Source: Prostheceraeus crozeri
Taxonomy: Eukaryota > Platyhelminthes > Polycladida > Euryleptidae
DNA length: 64,000 nucleotides
Reading direction: 5' to 3'
Assembly: GCA_907163375.1 (NCBI GenBank)
Contig: CAJQUW010009010.1
Location: 124,001-188,000 of the forward strand
The notes beneath the pieces were generated by a model, which was not told the DNA's origin, searched no databases, and saw only the letters and a program-made list of their open reading frames with translations. This document shows positions 45,653-57,219 of the stretch, one piece after another; the first letter of the stretch is position 1; each line of letters starts with the position of its first letter. The position numbers were made by a program, and so were the translations under genes.

Positions 45653-46405
45653 CGACCACCTCTCTGCCTAGCAAATAAAGTCAGGTGGTCGTTATTTGCA
45701 GGCAAACTTTTGGCTACCTTTTTACATGATATATGACATTATAGTAATATCCAATCATAAGCCTACGCGTACTCACAAATCCTACACAGCATGATTGCAC
45801 GAATGATACTAGTTTTTATAGTTTCAGGGGCTATAAAAGTATCTATTCAAAAGGCCTATTACGCAAGATTTAATAAAAATTTAGAAAAGTGTATAGAAAT
45901 ATAACAATAATGTGATACACAAACATAAGTATAAAGAACACATTAATCAATGAGAAACTGTGACGATATGCTCTATTAGGCACTGTATGTAGACATTATG
46001 TAAAACTGTAATATTATACTAACGGTGCAATTATGTAGCATGAATTCAGATGTAGGCCTACAGTATGTACATGTATGTGTAGTCGATTGTGCGTATATCA
46101 ATGCTAATTAACTTTCTCTGATATATGCGTCATGAAGTACTAGTATACTACATATATAACACCATTGATGTTTGTCTGTTATTAATACACAAAGTTAGTG
46201 AAACATCTACACGCATTTATCGTTCCAATTCAATCTGCGGTCGTAATAAACAGGGATCAGAGAACAATTTGTCAAATTACTGAGGTCGTAAGTCGCGTTA
46301 GACAGGAAGTCGTTATTTACCGGTTGTGTTATATAGAAGATATAGCAATTTTACATCGGTGCCAATCCTTTTGGTCGTAATCGACAGGAAGTCGTTAAAG
46401 GCAGT
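45648..46405. mobile_element. Decayed element with inverted CCTWTAACGAC ends
   Basis: Left end CCTATAACGACCACCTCTCT, right end the complement of CCTTTAACGACTTCCTGTCG. GTCGTTA/GTCGTAA words recur at both ends (45682, 46240, 46287, 46305, 46371, 46391), suggesting eroded subterminal repeats. No transposase and no clear target duplication. Superfamily not assigned. Confidence 0.5.
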
Positions 46406-47130
46406 TTTGTCAATGACAGGGACTATTGTAACTCATTTGTGCCTTTTATATGCGCTATGTACCTTCAATTGAGGCCTATGTGATTATCAGCACTTTTGCA
46501 GTAACACTTACTTCCCTTTTCTTCTATGACTTTATTGTGTACTTCTGACGCATTTCCAGAGGTATTCAATGTGATTTCCCTTTACGAATAAATACAAATG
46601 CAAATCACCGACTCTCATAAAACTGATGGATGAAAATATGTAAAGTAGAAAGTGGATTGCGATGAATAATTCGAGGACACGTTTATTATATTGATTTTAC
46701 TTAGACCCCCAAGTTCTTAGGGTCTGACTGATTGCTTTGACCTACTCCTGAAAGATAATTAAAAATAACTACGTACAGACCAAACTCGCCACTTTGATTA
46801 GGTAATCTTAGGAAAATGTTTGCGCAGTGACAACCTCTCACTCACAGATCGTCTATTTAGCGGTCCTAATCTCATTAATTGCATGATGATCTTTGATTGT
46901 CCAATGGTTGTAATAATTTAACCTAATCGTCTCCTTTGCTTCTGTAATCCACTAAATCTTCAAATTCAATTTCGTCCCTCACATGAATGGCTGCAACTTT
47001 ACTGACATTATCCATTGGCTATGCTTCAGTCTCCAATGAAAATGCGACTTCTTAGTGGTTTGAACTTTATTTCTTTTCATTCCCAATTCATATACAAATG
47101 ATACAAGACAAATGCTACCGTCAACTCGTG
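46406..47130. other. Upstream flank of the GPCR gene
   Basis: No gene or repeat recognised. Probably contains distal promoter sequence of the receptor. Confidence 0.4.
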
Positions 47131-47136
47131 TATAAA
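47131..47136 (+). promoter_or_regulatory. TATA box candidate of the GPCR gene
   Basis: TATAAA, 61 bp before the ATG, followed by the pyrimidine-rich CTCTCTCCTTTTC where transcription could start. A promoter this close fits a single-exon gene, but upstream non-coding exons are possible because TTCTTCAG just before the ATG resembles a splice acceptor. Confidence 0.45.
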
Positions 47137-47196
47137 TCTCTCTCCTTTTCATCACCTAAAGACTGATTCAACGGTCTTCTCAATTCTTCAGCCACA

Positions 47197-48453
47197 ATGA
47201 CCACTACTCCAACTGCGCTGCTATTGACGGTCTTTGCTCAAACCGTCAGTCCAGATCCGACTCCTCAAGCCAAATTTTTGTCCAACGCTACCGCTAGTGA
47301 ATGCGCCAAATCGGCGAGCTTAATCAAGAAAAATATTTCTGCAGCAATTTTTCCGATTCAACTTTTCATCGGTTTCTTGTCTCTGTTGAGCAACTTCTGT
47401 AATATTGTCGTGCTGTCTCGAAGAAAAATGATTAATGCTACTAATACTATACTCACAGGTATGGCTGTGTGTGATCTCATTACTTGTGTTTTTTATGTAA
47501 TTCGATGTTTAATGACTCACCTCATTGAGGTTATCTATAATCTGACTCTCAAACGCATTAGCACTATTTTCCTCATGATTTCACTCACTTCACATACCTG
47601 TTCCATTTGGTTGACTGTTCTTCTGTCAATATTTAGATTTTTTATCATTCATACTTCATATGCATCTCCTCGGTCGAGTGAACTTTGGGGACTTCGCCGT
47701 TCCTTGACTGCTACTGTGCTCATCTGCCTCGCGGTAACCTTATTCCTCTTGCCAGTGTACGCAACTATAAGCTATCAAGCGATTGACGACGTACTTAATA
47801 ACATAACTTTACCGAACGGAAAGTTTTATCAGACATTCAACCAAACAGTCTATTTCGCAAAGTTTAACCCCGAAGCTTTCGGAGTTTACAACTTTGCCAG
47901 TAATGCTGTTCTTGCCAAAGTAATCCCTTGTGTGTTGCTAACTTTCTTTGGAGTTCTTCTTTTAGTTACCCTTCACAGAGCAAACAAAAGACGCATGTCG
48001 CTCATGGAGGAATCAAGAACTACCCTGTCAAACCAAGGCGGAGGAAAGGGAATGTCTCGAAGAGAACGAAATAGCCGTCGGATAACTCGAATGCTTTTGA
48101 CTGTAATAATCATTTTTGTGGTGGTTGAACTACCAAATGGATGTCTCATGTGTTTCTCTAGACTGAACCATAAAGTCCGTTGTATCTACACGGCATTCGG
48201 CGAAATTTGCGATTTAGCATCGTTGACTAAGAATGCAGTTACTTTTGTTTTGTACTGTAGCATGTCTACAGAATTCAGACAAACGTTCCGCTCTACTTTT
48301 TGTCATTGTATAAAGCAGGGGAATACTGCCAGTGGTAACGGAAACCACATGACCACAGAAATCGGTGAACGAAAAACAGTTACAACTGCGGCATTTGTTG
48401 TTGATCATCTTACTGCCAAAGGAAAGGCCGGTGGTTATTCTCAAGCTCTTTAG
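47197..48453 (+). CDS. Class-A GPCR, myosuppressin/FMRFamide receptor-like
   Basis: 418 residues from ATG 47197 in CCACAATGA context, no intron. Seven membrane segments at about 48-72, 84-108, 120-150, 168-190, 236-260, 298-320 and 330-356. The N-terminus has sites NATAS and NISA for glycosylation. Signature residues: LSNFCNIVVL (TM1 Asn), LTGMAVCDLI (TM2 Asp), SIFRFFI at the place of DRY, FVVVELPNG in TM6 in place of CWxP, and SLTKNAVTFVLYCSMSTEFR in TM7 for NPxxY. ELP in TM6 and NxxxNFVLYCxMSxxFRxTF in TM7 are typical of Drosophila-myosuppressin-receptor-like and FMRFamide-receptor-like families of protostomes. Missing Trp in TM6 and DRY variation are normal in that group. Predicted to sit in the plasma membrane and signal through G proteins to a neuropeptide; ligand unknown. 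Cys-rich tail (CHCIKQG) may be palmitoylated. Intact. Confidence 0.88.
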   Translation: MTTTPTALLLTVFAQTVSPDPTPQAKFLSNATASECAKSASLIKKNISAAIFPIQLFIGFLSLLSNFCNIVVLSRRKMINATNTILTGMAVCDLITCVFYVIRCLMTHLIEVIYNLTLKRISTIFLMISLTSHTCSIWLTVLLSIFRFFIIHTSYASPRSSELWGLRRSLTATVLICLAVTLFLLPVYATISYQAIDDVLNNITLPNGKFYQTFNQTVYFAKFNPEAFGVYNFASNAVLAKVIPCVLLTFFGVLLLVTLHRANKRRMSLMEESRTTLSNQGGGKGMSRRERNSRRITRMLLTVIIIFVVVELPNGCLMCFSRLNHKVRCIYTAFGEICDLASLTKNAVTFVLYCSMSTEFRQTFRSTFCHCIKQGNTASGNGNHMTTEIGERKTVTTAAFVVDHLTAKGKAGGYSQAL

Positions 48454-48764
48454 GAATCAAACGTGTATGTATGACTTACTTTTCTGTTGTACCTGAAATT
48501 GTGATTGTGTAAATGGCTGAGAAGATCATTGACATATTCAGATTAAGACTTTCTTTCTTGTGAAATACTGTTTGTGTCGGGTAGAACTCTTCAATGATAT
48601 TTCTTCATAAACATATGATTTAATTGTGGTTATTAAATTGGATTTTGAAAAAGTTCAAATATCAATTTTTACACATCAACTTACAATCAAGACACTATCG
48701 TGTACGGTTAAAATTCATTTTGTACTTATTCACATATTTATCCACAACATTACATCTTCCACAC

Positions 48765-48770
48765 AATAAA
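48765..48770 (+). terminator. Polyadenylation signal candidate of the GPCR gene
   Basis: AATAAA 312 bp past the stop codon; T-rich sequence follows (48775-48800). Confidence 0.45.
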
Positions 48771-48852
48771 AATTACTTTTATTCATTCAATATTTTCTTG
48801 GAAATTTTCCGGTAGGAAGCCCGTTATAGATTTTTGTAGCAAATGAGACAAC

Positions 48853-49780
48853 AAAACAACCACTATTCATGATTAACTTACAGTGAATTCATGCCCAAGG
48901 CCTTTCTCTAGGAACATTAGGGAAATAGTCTAGTAACTGACAAATACATGCATATAAGTTTCTACATAAGATATAGCCTAGTTGAATATGGCTATATCTA
49001 GTCAATGTAATTGAAAATTTAACATTTTCTACGAGTATTAATTCATTGACATAGATTTTATCGTTGAATGAATTGAAATCGTCTAACATTAGGTTAAATA
49101 TTAGGTTACCTTAGGTTACCTTTATGGCATCACCTTCAACTAAATATCGCCAATAAGCAATATTTCTTTGCCAAAGATATTCATTTCATGGATATCATAG
49201 CTACATGTCTCTCCAAATCTATGGCTTGATTCATTGATATGATTTGAATGGTTGATCGCGATGTCTATATTCAACAATAGCAATGCTAATACTCGTCTAT
49301 ACTCATTTAAAATTTAGGACTCGCTGCGCTCGTACATTTTCAATGTTGTATAGACATCGTACTAACATTGCTATATTCAAAATTATAAAGCTGTTCTATG
49401 GAAAATCTATATCTATGACACGCAGAAACTATGATAACTCAAGAAACATTGACGCACCTTATACAGGTGAAGGAGAAAGGTAAAAAAGGGAATTGTAAAG
49501 AAAGGGGATTTTTCTTTCTGTTTTCTAATTTTCTTTTTTACCTTTCTCTTTCACCTGTATACGGTATATCAATGTGTTTAGAGTTATTATAGTTTCTGCT
49601 TGTCACAGATATAGATTTTCCATAGAACAGTTTCATAATTTTGAATATCTTATGTAGAAACTTATATGCATGCATTTCTCAGCTACTAGATTATTTCCGT
49701 GATGACGGGAGGGTGTTCCTAGAGAAAGGCCTTGGCATGAATTTACTATAAGTTAAATATGAATAGTGGTTATTTTGTTT
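48853..49780. repeat. Long foldback element with an insertion in one arm
   Basis: Outer arm 48853-48976 (AACCACTATTCATG, AAGGCCTTTCTCTAGGAACA, TAAGTTTCTACATAAGAT) pairs with 49651-49780. Inner arm 49377-49494 (TTCAAAATTATAAAGCTGTT ... CAGGTGAAGGAGAAAGGTAAA) pairs with 49536-49650. On the right the two parts are contiguous; on the left they are separated by 400 bp (48977-49376), so something inserted into, or was deleted from, one arm. No coding capacity. Confidence 0.8.
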
Positions 49781-50343
49781 TCTTGGAAATTAGTCATCAA
49801 TCAGTATCAGATTCTAGTTGAACTATTGAATTTCATCCATCGATCATGAAAACCTGAAATACCTGTCTGATGCCACTGTTTTCACTGCGGAACAAACAAT
49901 CTAAACGCATAGAATTGTATATTTCTTTACCGATCTAAGTCAATGTTGCCAGATTTTAAGAAGAATCAGATTACTGAAACCGTGCTGCACCTAAAAGAAT
50001 TTCTGTGAATATAATTTTTGAGAGCTGGAAAATGTGCATGTTAACTATTTCGTTGTCATGACGCTTTCATTAGTTTTAACAGAAATTCCTACAAGCCATT
50101 TACACCCGGAAATGTCTCATTTCAACGAACTGCGGACAAGTCTGCCTGAAAAGTGCAATCATAATCGTAAAAATGATCAAATTCATTTTGAATTATTAAA
50201 TGAACGTTAGATCATTGCCTTATTAAATGTCCCGAACTCGGATATGCATACAGAGGGGATTTTGTGATGTTTGCCGCTCTGTATTACAAGACGACTGGAG
50301 TTATAGCTCAAGAATTGTCGTTTTACAGATACTGGGTGACAAT
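49781..50343. other. Intergenic DNA, no gene recognised
   Basis: No frame above 60 codons. TTTCTTGGAAATT occurs both here (49779) and just before the foldback (48794). Confidence 0.45.
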
Positions 50344-51584
50344 CAGTCCGTTTCATAAAAAGTGGATCATCCTAAAATTTGACTAAATACTCGTAAAACA
50401 TAAGTATGATACAGTAACGGTTCTTAAGAAGCTAATATTTTGTGGCCCTACCCTTATTGTCAATGACATTACCAATTCATCTAGGCATTGATTCGATGAT
50501 ATCGTTGATTTTTGACTGATCTAACTTCTCCCCTCTCTTTTTTAACAGTGACGTAAGTTGTGATACGCCATCTGTAGGTACCAGTTAACGACGAACGTTA
50601 CGTTTTAGAATACTCCATACATTTTCTATGGGATTCAGATCAGGAGAACGAGCTGGCCAAGATAATGTCCTAAGCCCTAATTGAGACTTGCATAAGTTGA
50701 CTCTACTACTCCTGTGACACGTATTATCATCCATAAATAACCAAGTCGATGGATCACCAAGTTGATCTGTCATTTGGCCAATGTTCATTCGTAAAACATT
50801 CACACAGCGTTCAGAATTCATGGTTCCTTGCTGTATGTGAAGTTCAGAGAGGCCATTGGTCCAAATGCCAGCCCAAATCAGTAGAGTCGCACCACCTTGT
50901 ACCCGGGGACGATGTAAATGTCTAGTGTAAAAGTCTAGTGCAGCCATCTCAGTTAACGAGAGACTTGGATCAACTTTAACAAATCTCAAAATTAGGCGGT
51001 CTCTACTTTTGGATGTTTTGCGTGGACGGCCAGAGAATGCCGTCCACGCATTTTTCAAAAGGCTTTATGAATTGCCTTTTGTGAATGCGATCTCGTTATT
51101 GTTCATTTGTGCTTTGTATTGTTTTCAACTGGTAAGAGATAGATTTCTAGCTGAAAGCAATCAGGAGTGCTGCCAACACCACCGCAAAGAAGTCAGGAAG
51201 CTATGGAACATGAAGTCCAGTTAATCACATGTAGCAGTTACATTATTGTTGATGAATAATGGTGCTATACTGGCTCTGATTGACCGATTTTCTTTATTTT
51301 TGTTTTGCTTGATAGCTTTTGGCTTGTAGAACAACATATTGCATAACAAAGGAAACAAATGTAATTTCATAAGAGTGAGGTATGATTTTGTGTAACATTG
51401 CTAAATGAAGATCAAATTATCTACTACTTTTTTTATAACAAACAAAATATTCATATTTCCAACAATTTCCAACAATGATATTAGTAAGCGACAGACATAT
51501 TCGTTCAAATTTCAGAGGAGTTAGAAGACAAAGTTGAAGTTAAGGCGATGTTTAAGGGTGATCCATTTTTTATGAAACAATCAG
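50344..51584 (-). mobile_element. Tc1-like element relic, about 1.24 kb
   Basis: Ends are imperfect inverted repeats: CAGTCCGTTTCATAAAAAGT with GGATCATCCT at the left, and the complement of CTGATTGTTTCATAAAAAAT with GGATCACCCT at the right. TA is present at the right (51585-51586); the left is eroded. A transposase remnant lies on the - strand. Confidence 0.75.
50585..51058 (-). pseudogene. Tc1-like transposase, internally deleted
   Basis: Reads SGRPRKTSKSRDRLILRFVK (linker after the paired helix-turn-helix domains), then jumps to DFYTRHLHRPRVQGGATLLIW and WAGIWTNGLSELHIQQGTMN, LFMDDNTCHRSSRV (second Asp) and LSWPARSPDLNPIENVWSIL (Glu). The segment with the first catalytic Asp is deleted, and the first DNA-binding helices upstream cannot be read. 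157 codons remain of a usual 340. It is a third Tc1 lineage in this window. Confidence 0.85.
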
Positions 51585-51754
51585 TACAAATTTAGGAATT
51601 TAGGAAGAAAATGTCACCAACTCTCGCACTATTCGCAGTCATTCACGGTTATTATCGCTTCACTTTATATACAAAGGCATTTTGATGAAATACCTCACAA
51701 TAAATCGTCTTGCGGCAAGAATCTACATCTGTAGTATTCTACAGTAATTTGATT

Positions 51755-51900
51755 CTTCTTAACATCTAGCAGCATTGACCCAGATCGATGCTTAAATGAG
51801 CGGCTGAAATTGACTTCAACAAATAGCTGTTGTCTATTCTAGTTTCACTAATATAAACAAAGCAAGAAGTCGGATTTCTATGGTTATTACAATAGACATG
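51755..51900. repeat. Interspersed repeat family Y, copy 2
   Basis: Shares AACAAATAGCTGTTGTCTAT, TAGTTTCACTAATATAAACAA and AGTCGGATTTCTATGGTTAT with copy 3 at 52890-53060, and the end part with 23595-23700. Confidence 0.6.
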
Positions 51901-52889
51901 TGACTCTGCAATAATAAAGGACCAGAATGGCCGTGGACATTGAAAACAATAGAGCGTCGAGGACATGTGTTGTCATGGCAACCGTACTTAAGCGATAGCG
52001 GTTTCCTGTGTTTGAGAATAGGAAGGTGCCTGCAACTTCTTAGGGAACTTCGAATAGATGACTAGTTGCAGCCAGTAAAGAATCTACGGGGGTATTTCGC
52101 CCCTCCCCCCGGGAGAGATATAACTTACTTTGCCGGTATGGAACGACGTTGTCAGAGTTCATACTGTGCTTGTTTTCATGTACAAGTAGGAATAGCGTGT
52201 TTTTGTATAACAACTGCTTGGCTTTATCTATCAATGTGAATGTAGAATCAGCAGATCGCAGAACACCAAAAGGCATTGGTGATTAATGTCTGTGATGTTA
52301 TGGGTCGTGCTATTTCTATCTTTATCACATGGTTTTATTTTACCATTATGCATTTAAATTGACTTGGTCAATTTGATCAATTTGGTTATAATAGTGTACT
52401 TTGAACACAGGAAGCTCTGCTAGGTGAATTTAAGAAGAATTGTGTAGGCCTAGTAGAGGCCTATACATATATCTACTTTATGTGGGACATTGTGTTATGT
52501 ATTACTGTTTTACTGTTTTTCATCATGTTCAGAATCTTATGGAAAGGTGTGATCTTGTTGGGTGAGCTAATATCAGTAGGCCTATGCTTAAGAGAAAATA
52601 TGAGATTAACATTTTTGATATATTCAGCTCAATCCTATTGCTATGTTTTCTCATCAACTTCTTATGTTCTTCTGTTTATAAAACTACAGCATAGGTACAG
52701 TAAACATTGAAACAAATACACAGTTCTAGCCTGATCAAAGTGCTATAGTTCTTCATGTGTCACACAGGTCATTTTTGACCACATTTACTCGATGCAATAT
52801 AGATTTGGCTTCCCCGGAAACTTCTAGATCTCCCGGAATTCCAACCTACATTCAACACTGGTTGCAACAGCTGTTACATGTTTCTGTCA
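51901..52889. other. Intergenic DNA, no gene recognised
   Basis: A 76-codon hydrophobic frame at 52480-52710 (+) is AT-driven and has no motif. Confidence 0.45.
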
Positions 52890-53060
52890 ATTGATTATTG
52901 TTAAGATCGAGAAACATTGACCTTCATAGGTGCCTACTGTAGATGCGCGACTGAAATTACTATCAACAAATGGTCATCGTCCATTTTAGTCTCACTAATC
53001 TAGACAAAAGCGAAAGTCAGTTTTCTATGGTTATTACCATGGATAGCTGTGCAAGATATC
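52890..53060. repeat. Interspersed repeat family Y, copy 3
   Basis: Same orientation as copy 2: GTTAAGATCGAGAAACATTGACC, CTATCAACAAATGGTCATCG, TTTAGTCTCACTAATCTAGA, TTTTCTATGGTTATTAC. No coding capacity. Confidence 0.6.
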
Positions 53061-53975
53061 TGCACTAGCTATCCATGTCAATACACAGTGGTTCAAAGTT
53101 GATGATATCTAATTCATTTCGCATGACTGAGTTGAGATTCCGAAAATTTGACTGACTATTCTGAATTCCATATAGTTTTATTTGTATTGAGTAATTTATT
53201 CAGAATGACAAAAAGCCAAATGTTTTTGCATGTCGCTGCCCAATATTTCCACTGTCACAGTCAATGTTGCGGTAAAATGGCAAAACATAAAAGATATGTC
53301 AGAAGATATTTATTAATTGTTAAATGTAATTGAAAGCAATATTTAATACGCACATGAAGATGACGCAGTCATAGAACAAGGTTGGGCAATAACTTGTATT
53401 GGGTACATCCAATACAGGTTTTAGGCCAAAATTTGGGTCAAAACCCAAAACACAAGCCCAAGTTTCAATATATGAGTAGAATCAAATAAACGAAGTGCAT
53501 TCTTTGCATTTTGTGCAGACATGAAGATCCTTCCATGGAACAAAATTCCAACTGCGCCCATGAGAAGGGTGATTTTATTGTGAAACGATAATTTATTGCG
53601 ATAACTGTAATTAGTAGCTTATATGTGCTACGTTACAAAGCTTTCCTTTATTTTAATCTATTTTAATCTACACTGATATTCTGACTAATTGAAGATTTTT
53701 GATTTAATAGTGATTGAATTTAACATTGCTCATAACAGAGCAATCGTTTTCACTTTGTCATTCAGAAATATATACAGATTTGTGACTGCATGGTTAAACA
53801 CAATTAGAATTCGAAATTGGAATGAATTCCTTTTTGGATGACTGTCGGGTATCGCAGAAAGTTTAATGGTGTGAAGATAACTGCGAAGATATAAAATATG
53901 TGAAATAAATAAAGATTCAATATGCACAAATGCAACATAATAAAAGTAAGCTTACAGCAAACACAACATGTATGA
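53061..53975. other. Intergenic DNA, contains an ACCCAA-rich piece of family X
   Basis: 53400-53470 has the GGGTCAAAACCCAAAAC type of sequence that ends family X. No gene recognised. Confidence 0.4.
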
Positions 53976-54270
53976 ACTTTCAATGCGCGGCACTGTCAAC
54001 CCCAAAATGTGACATCCAATCATCACAAGTATTTCATTTTTGAAATATTCTGTGAATCGAGTGAAATTTTGATTAAAAATCAGAACCTTATGCTCTTATC
54101 ATATAGTTCTTCTAAGATTCAAATCTAAATGTCAATTTAATAACTTGATTTGTGTAGGTCCTATATGCAGCATGAATAGTTCAGCAGACCCAAGTTTTGT
54201 ATAGAAAACTGAAGTTTTGTATCACTTACCCAAGGTAGACCCAAAACCCAAGGTCAAACCTTGCATAGAA
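53976..54270. repeat. Interspersed repeat family X, copy 2
   Basis: Direct match to 19441-19725: GAACTTTCAATGCGCGGC, TTTGAAATATTCTG, TAACTTGATTTGTGTA, GACCCAAGTTTTGTATAGAA. More diverged at the 5' side. Confidence 0.7.
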
Positions 54271-54807
54271 AGAAGTAAAAATGAATAAATAATTGTGTTT
54301 AGTGAAATCGTCTGATGTTATTGCGATGTAACAAAAGATTACAAAATATTGCAGTTTTCAATGTAGGCAAAGCCGCTTTTGCCATGTAACCAAAACATAT
54401 CATACACAGCACGATACCATGAGAGCTCCTTGAGTAACCTTATGTGAAGCGTTGTGATAAAGTGTTAGTGCAGATGATAACACGAAAAGAAGGTTATTCA
54501 ATTTTATTCAGATTAATGAGTGTTAGTTTCTTTTCCATTTATGAAGTGTTCTGTATAGTAGTTGATCATGGAGAGAAAGATATTTTTACAAGTATAGAAA
54601 TTCCACAGATGACTCTATCATTTAGTCACTATTAGTTTGCTACCGTAAATAGATAGCTACTTTGAATGGACGATGACTGTTTATGACTGCAAGTTGTGAC
54701 ACATTCATGCCCCTTCTTGACAAGTTTGTCAAGCACAGTAATACCGTTTCTCCTATTCGTAAACCATTTCAGGACAAATGGGTCCCAATGCCGCTTTAAA
54801 TTATAAA

Positions 54808-55515
54808 TTATAGGTGCACTATGAAGCCAGAAGGGCAAGAAAATGTAGAAATCCGAGGCTGCGAAGTGGACGATAATTTCTACGAATGCTCTGTCCGCCT
54901 GGATTCATAGAATAGTTTATCTTCTTTATATATGGCAAATGTCTCTTTCGTGTATATACAAAATATTAATACCATCATTTTGATGAGCCATCGACATCGT
55001 TCTGAATGTCTGTCATTGTTTTCATGATTAACCAACAATACATGTAGCCAATGAATCAACGCATTGTTTAACAATGAATGTGTAAAGTAGCTTTAATTAG
55101 TGATTTTTACAATGATAATGAAAATGAACTACATAAGACATTTCTGCCATGAATATGCCATTGAGATTCCCTTTATGCAGGGATATGCATTCTCAAGCAT
55201 GGAGTCCTACAACACATTACTTTCAGATAATGGTAAATTCGTAGACGGAATTCTGGTATTTCGTAGAAGCTCTTATCCTCTAAATCTGTCATGATATGAT
55301 AAATGTCGCTGGGCAATATTTTTATCACTTTTATCCTATAAATACTTTTTTATCCTATAAATTTGCATAGAATTATTTGTATAATCACAGCGGTTATTGG
55401 GCAGTTGCCATAGATTTAGAGGATAAGCTATTCTATGAATCCAGCGGGCAAGAATATCGTAGAAATCCCAGGCTGCGAAGCCCTTCTGGCTTCACACAAT
55501 ACCTATTCGAATAGA
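54808..55515. repeat. Inverted repeat with a flipped inner segment
   Basis: 54818-54935 is repeated inverted at about 55395-55510 (GAAGCCAGAAGGGC at one side, GGATTCATAGAATAG at the other). Between these shared blocks a 30-bp segment containing TAGAAATCCGAGGCTGCGAAG is in opposite orientation in the two arms. A third partial copy (CTTATCCTCTAAATCTGTC) is at 55270-55325. No coding capacity. Confidence 0.6.
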
Positions 55516-56245
55516 TGCTTTCTGCAGTTTGCTACAGTCAAATGTGGCTGATTCGATGAAGCAAAAAGTCAGTCCTAGAGATAGTTTTGTGCGCAGATTG
55601 AAAAGCTCATAGCCAGCGTTCTAAACTCTTCTCTGCGCTTTACGCCCTCTATCTTAATGCGCCATATCTTAGGATGATAAAGCATCAGTGGATGGATAGA
55701 TTCAGGAAACAGTTTTGAACTACTTTGACTTGGATGCAGACCAGCTTCCAGTTTTAGAATTATGTAGTAGATAATGCATAGATTTGAGGTCATTACTGCT
55801 ATATTACCGAGAGCCGAAGGCTCGAGGTTATTATGGCAAATAATGTTCTAATGCATTACTTTTTCATAGAAGTCTGCACCAGGTTAATAATTTCCAACCA
55901 GGAAAATAATTACCTGCTTCATGGAACTTATTAACCTGTGGACATAGAAAGCCTTGCAAAATCACGCATTATATAATATTAATAAAATTCATCCCCATCC
56001 TTTTTCCGATCTCGTAAGAAATGGCTTCAATGAATTATCTCACAAACGAAATGTTGACTAATCGGTGCAAATGAGAATTTTTCAAGGTTACAGTGACCAG
56101 AGATGTGACTTTTGAACATGACATAAATTCACGCCGTAGTTTTGAATGGAATGTATCATACTCTTCTTCAATAGAGACGACAGAGGCTGTATCATGCGTT
56201 TGTGCAAAAGCATAGAAATAGGTCCTATAAGTTGCGGGCGATCCT
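55516..56245. other. Intergenic DNA, no gene recognised
   Basis: A short hairpin, GAGCCGAAGGCTC, lies at 55812-55824. Frames of 72 and 79 codons on the - strand lack motifs. Confidence 0.4.
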
Positions 56246-56249
56246 TTAA

Positions 56250-57215
56250 CCCTCAGAGACCTGAGATTTTTCACACCCTCTGAGACCTGAGGGGGTCCAG
56301 TGAACCCCTTTCACATATTCTTAGTTTACCTGCTTAAATCGATATTAAAACATTAGGAAAGTTGATTTTAAGTAAAACAATGATGTTTGCGTGTAGCAGG
56401 TCGGTATAACGAATCCCTTGAGTGACTTTCAGCATTCTCAGTAAACACGTGCGAAAATATGGTGTTTTTGTAAGTCAACCACATTTAGTACAGCATCATT
56501 TGTACTAGGAGGCAGTTTAACGGTATTTTGTGTCACCATGAAGCTTCAGATAGTTGATTTTGATGAAATTGATTTAATCCATGCAGCAAAACCTTTCCAT
56601 TTGTCCATTCTTTCAAATTTATCCAAAGCTATCAGAAATAGGCCTAAATGAGTCAACACTGCTGTACTTTTAGAACCTAAAAAACAGCTGTGAAGATCTC
56701 AAACTCATCAATTGCTGCTGTGAAAAGTTTGTCATCAATCAGTTTTTGGTGCTCAACTATGAATATAATGATAGCTTTCATTTCGGGCACTGATGTATGT
56801 CGAGTTGTTCATATAGGCCAACCAGTCACGCGAGATCATGTGCGAAAGCAAAATATTCACATTTGGGATCTTCCAACACATTGCGCATCTACGAGCATGA
56901 TGCAAACGATGAATAAATGACTTTCACTCTTTATACACCATCGTGGACATGTTCGAAATCATTTTTCATCTAATTACAAAAATTTTGTGATGGAATTTCT
57001 ACACCCTCTGAGACGTGAGGGGGGTCCAGTGGACCCCCTTGGCCTATCTGGCATACTTCTACTGATTCAATTGAAATGAAATAACACATACAGATTCACT
57101 GTCAGAAATAATGATTTTGTATGAGCTTGAGTGGTTGATATATCGTCAGCGTAAAAAATGAAATAGAAAAATGTTGCTCCGGAGTCCACTGGACCCCCCC
57201 TCAAGTCTCTGAGGG
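56250..57215. mobile_element. piggyBac-like MITE, copy 3 (inverted)
   Basis: Perfect TTAA on both sides (56246-56249, 57216-57219). Starts CCCTCAGAGACCTGAG and ends CAAGTCTCTGAGGG, inverted relative to copies 1 and 2. It is the most complete copy (966 bp) and keeps both the GACTGGTTGGCC block (as complement, near 56820) and GGGGTCCAGTGGACCCCCTT near 57020. Confidence 0.9.
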
Positions 57216-57219
57216 TTAA

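Noticed and set aside
52480-52710. 76-codon hydrophobic frame as a membrane protein
   Set aside because: AT-rich chance frame without start context, splice sites or conserved motif.
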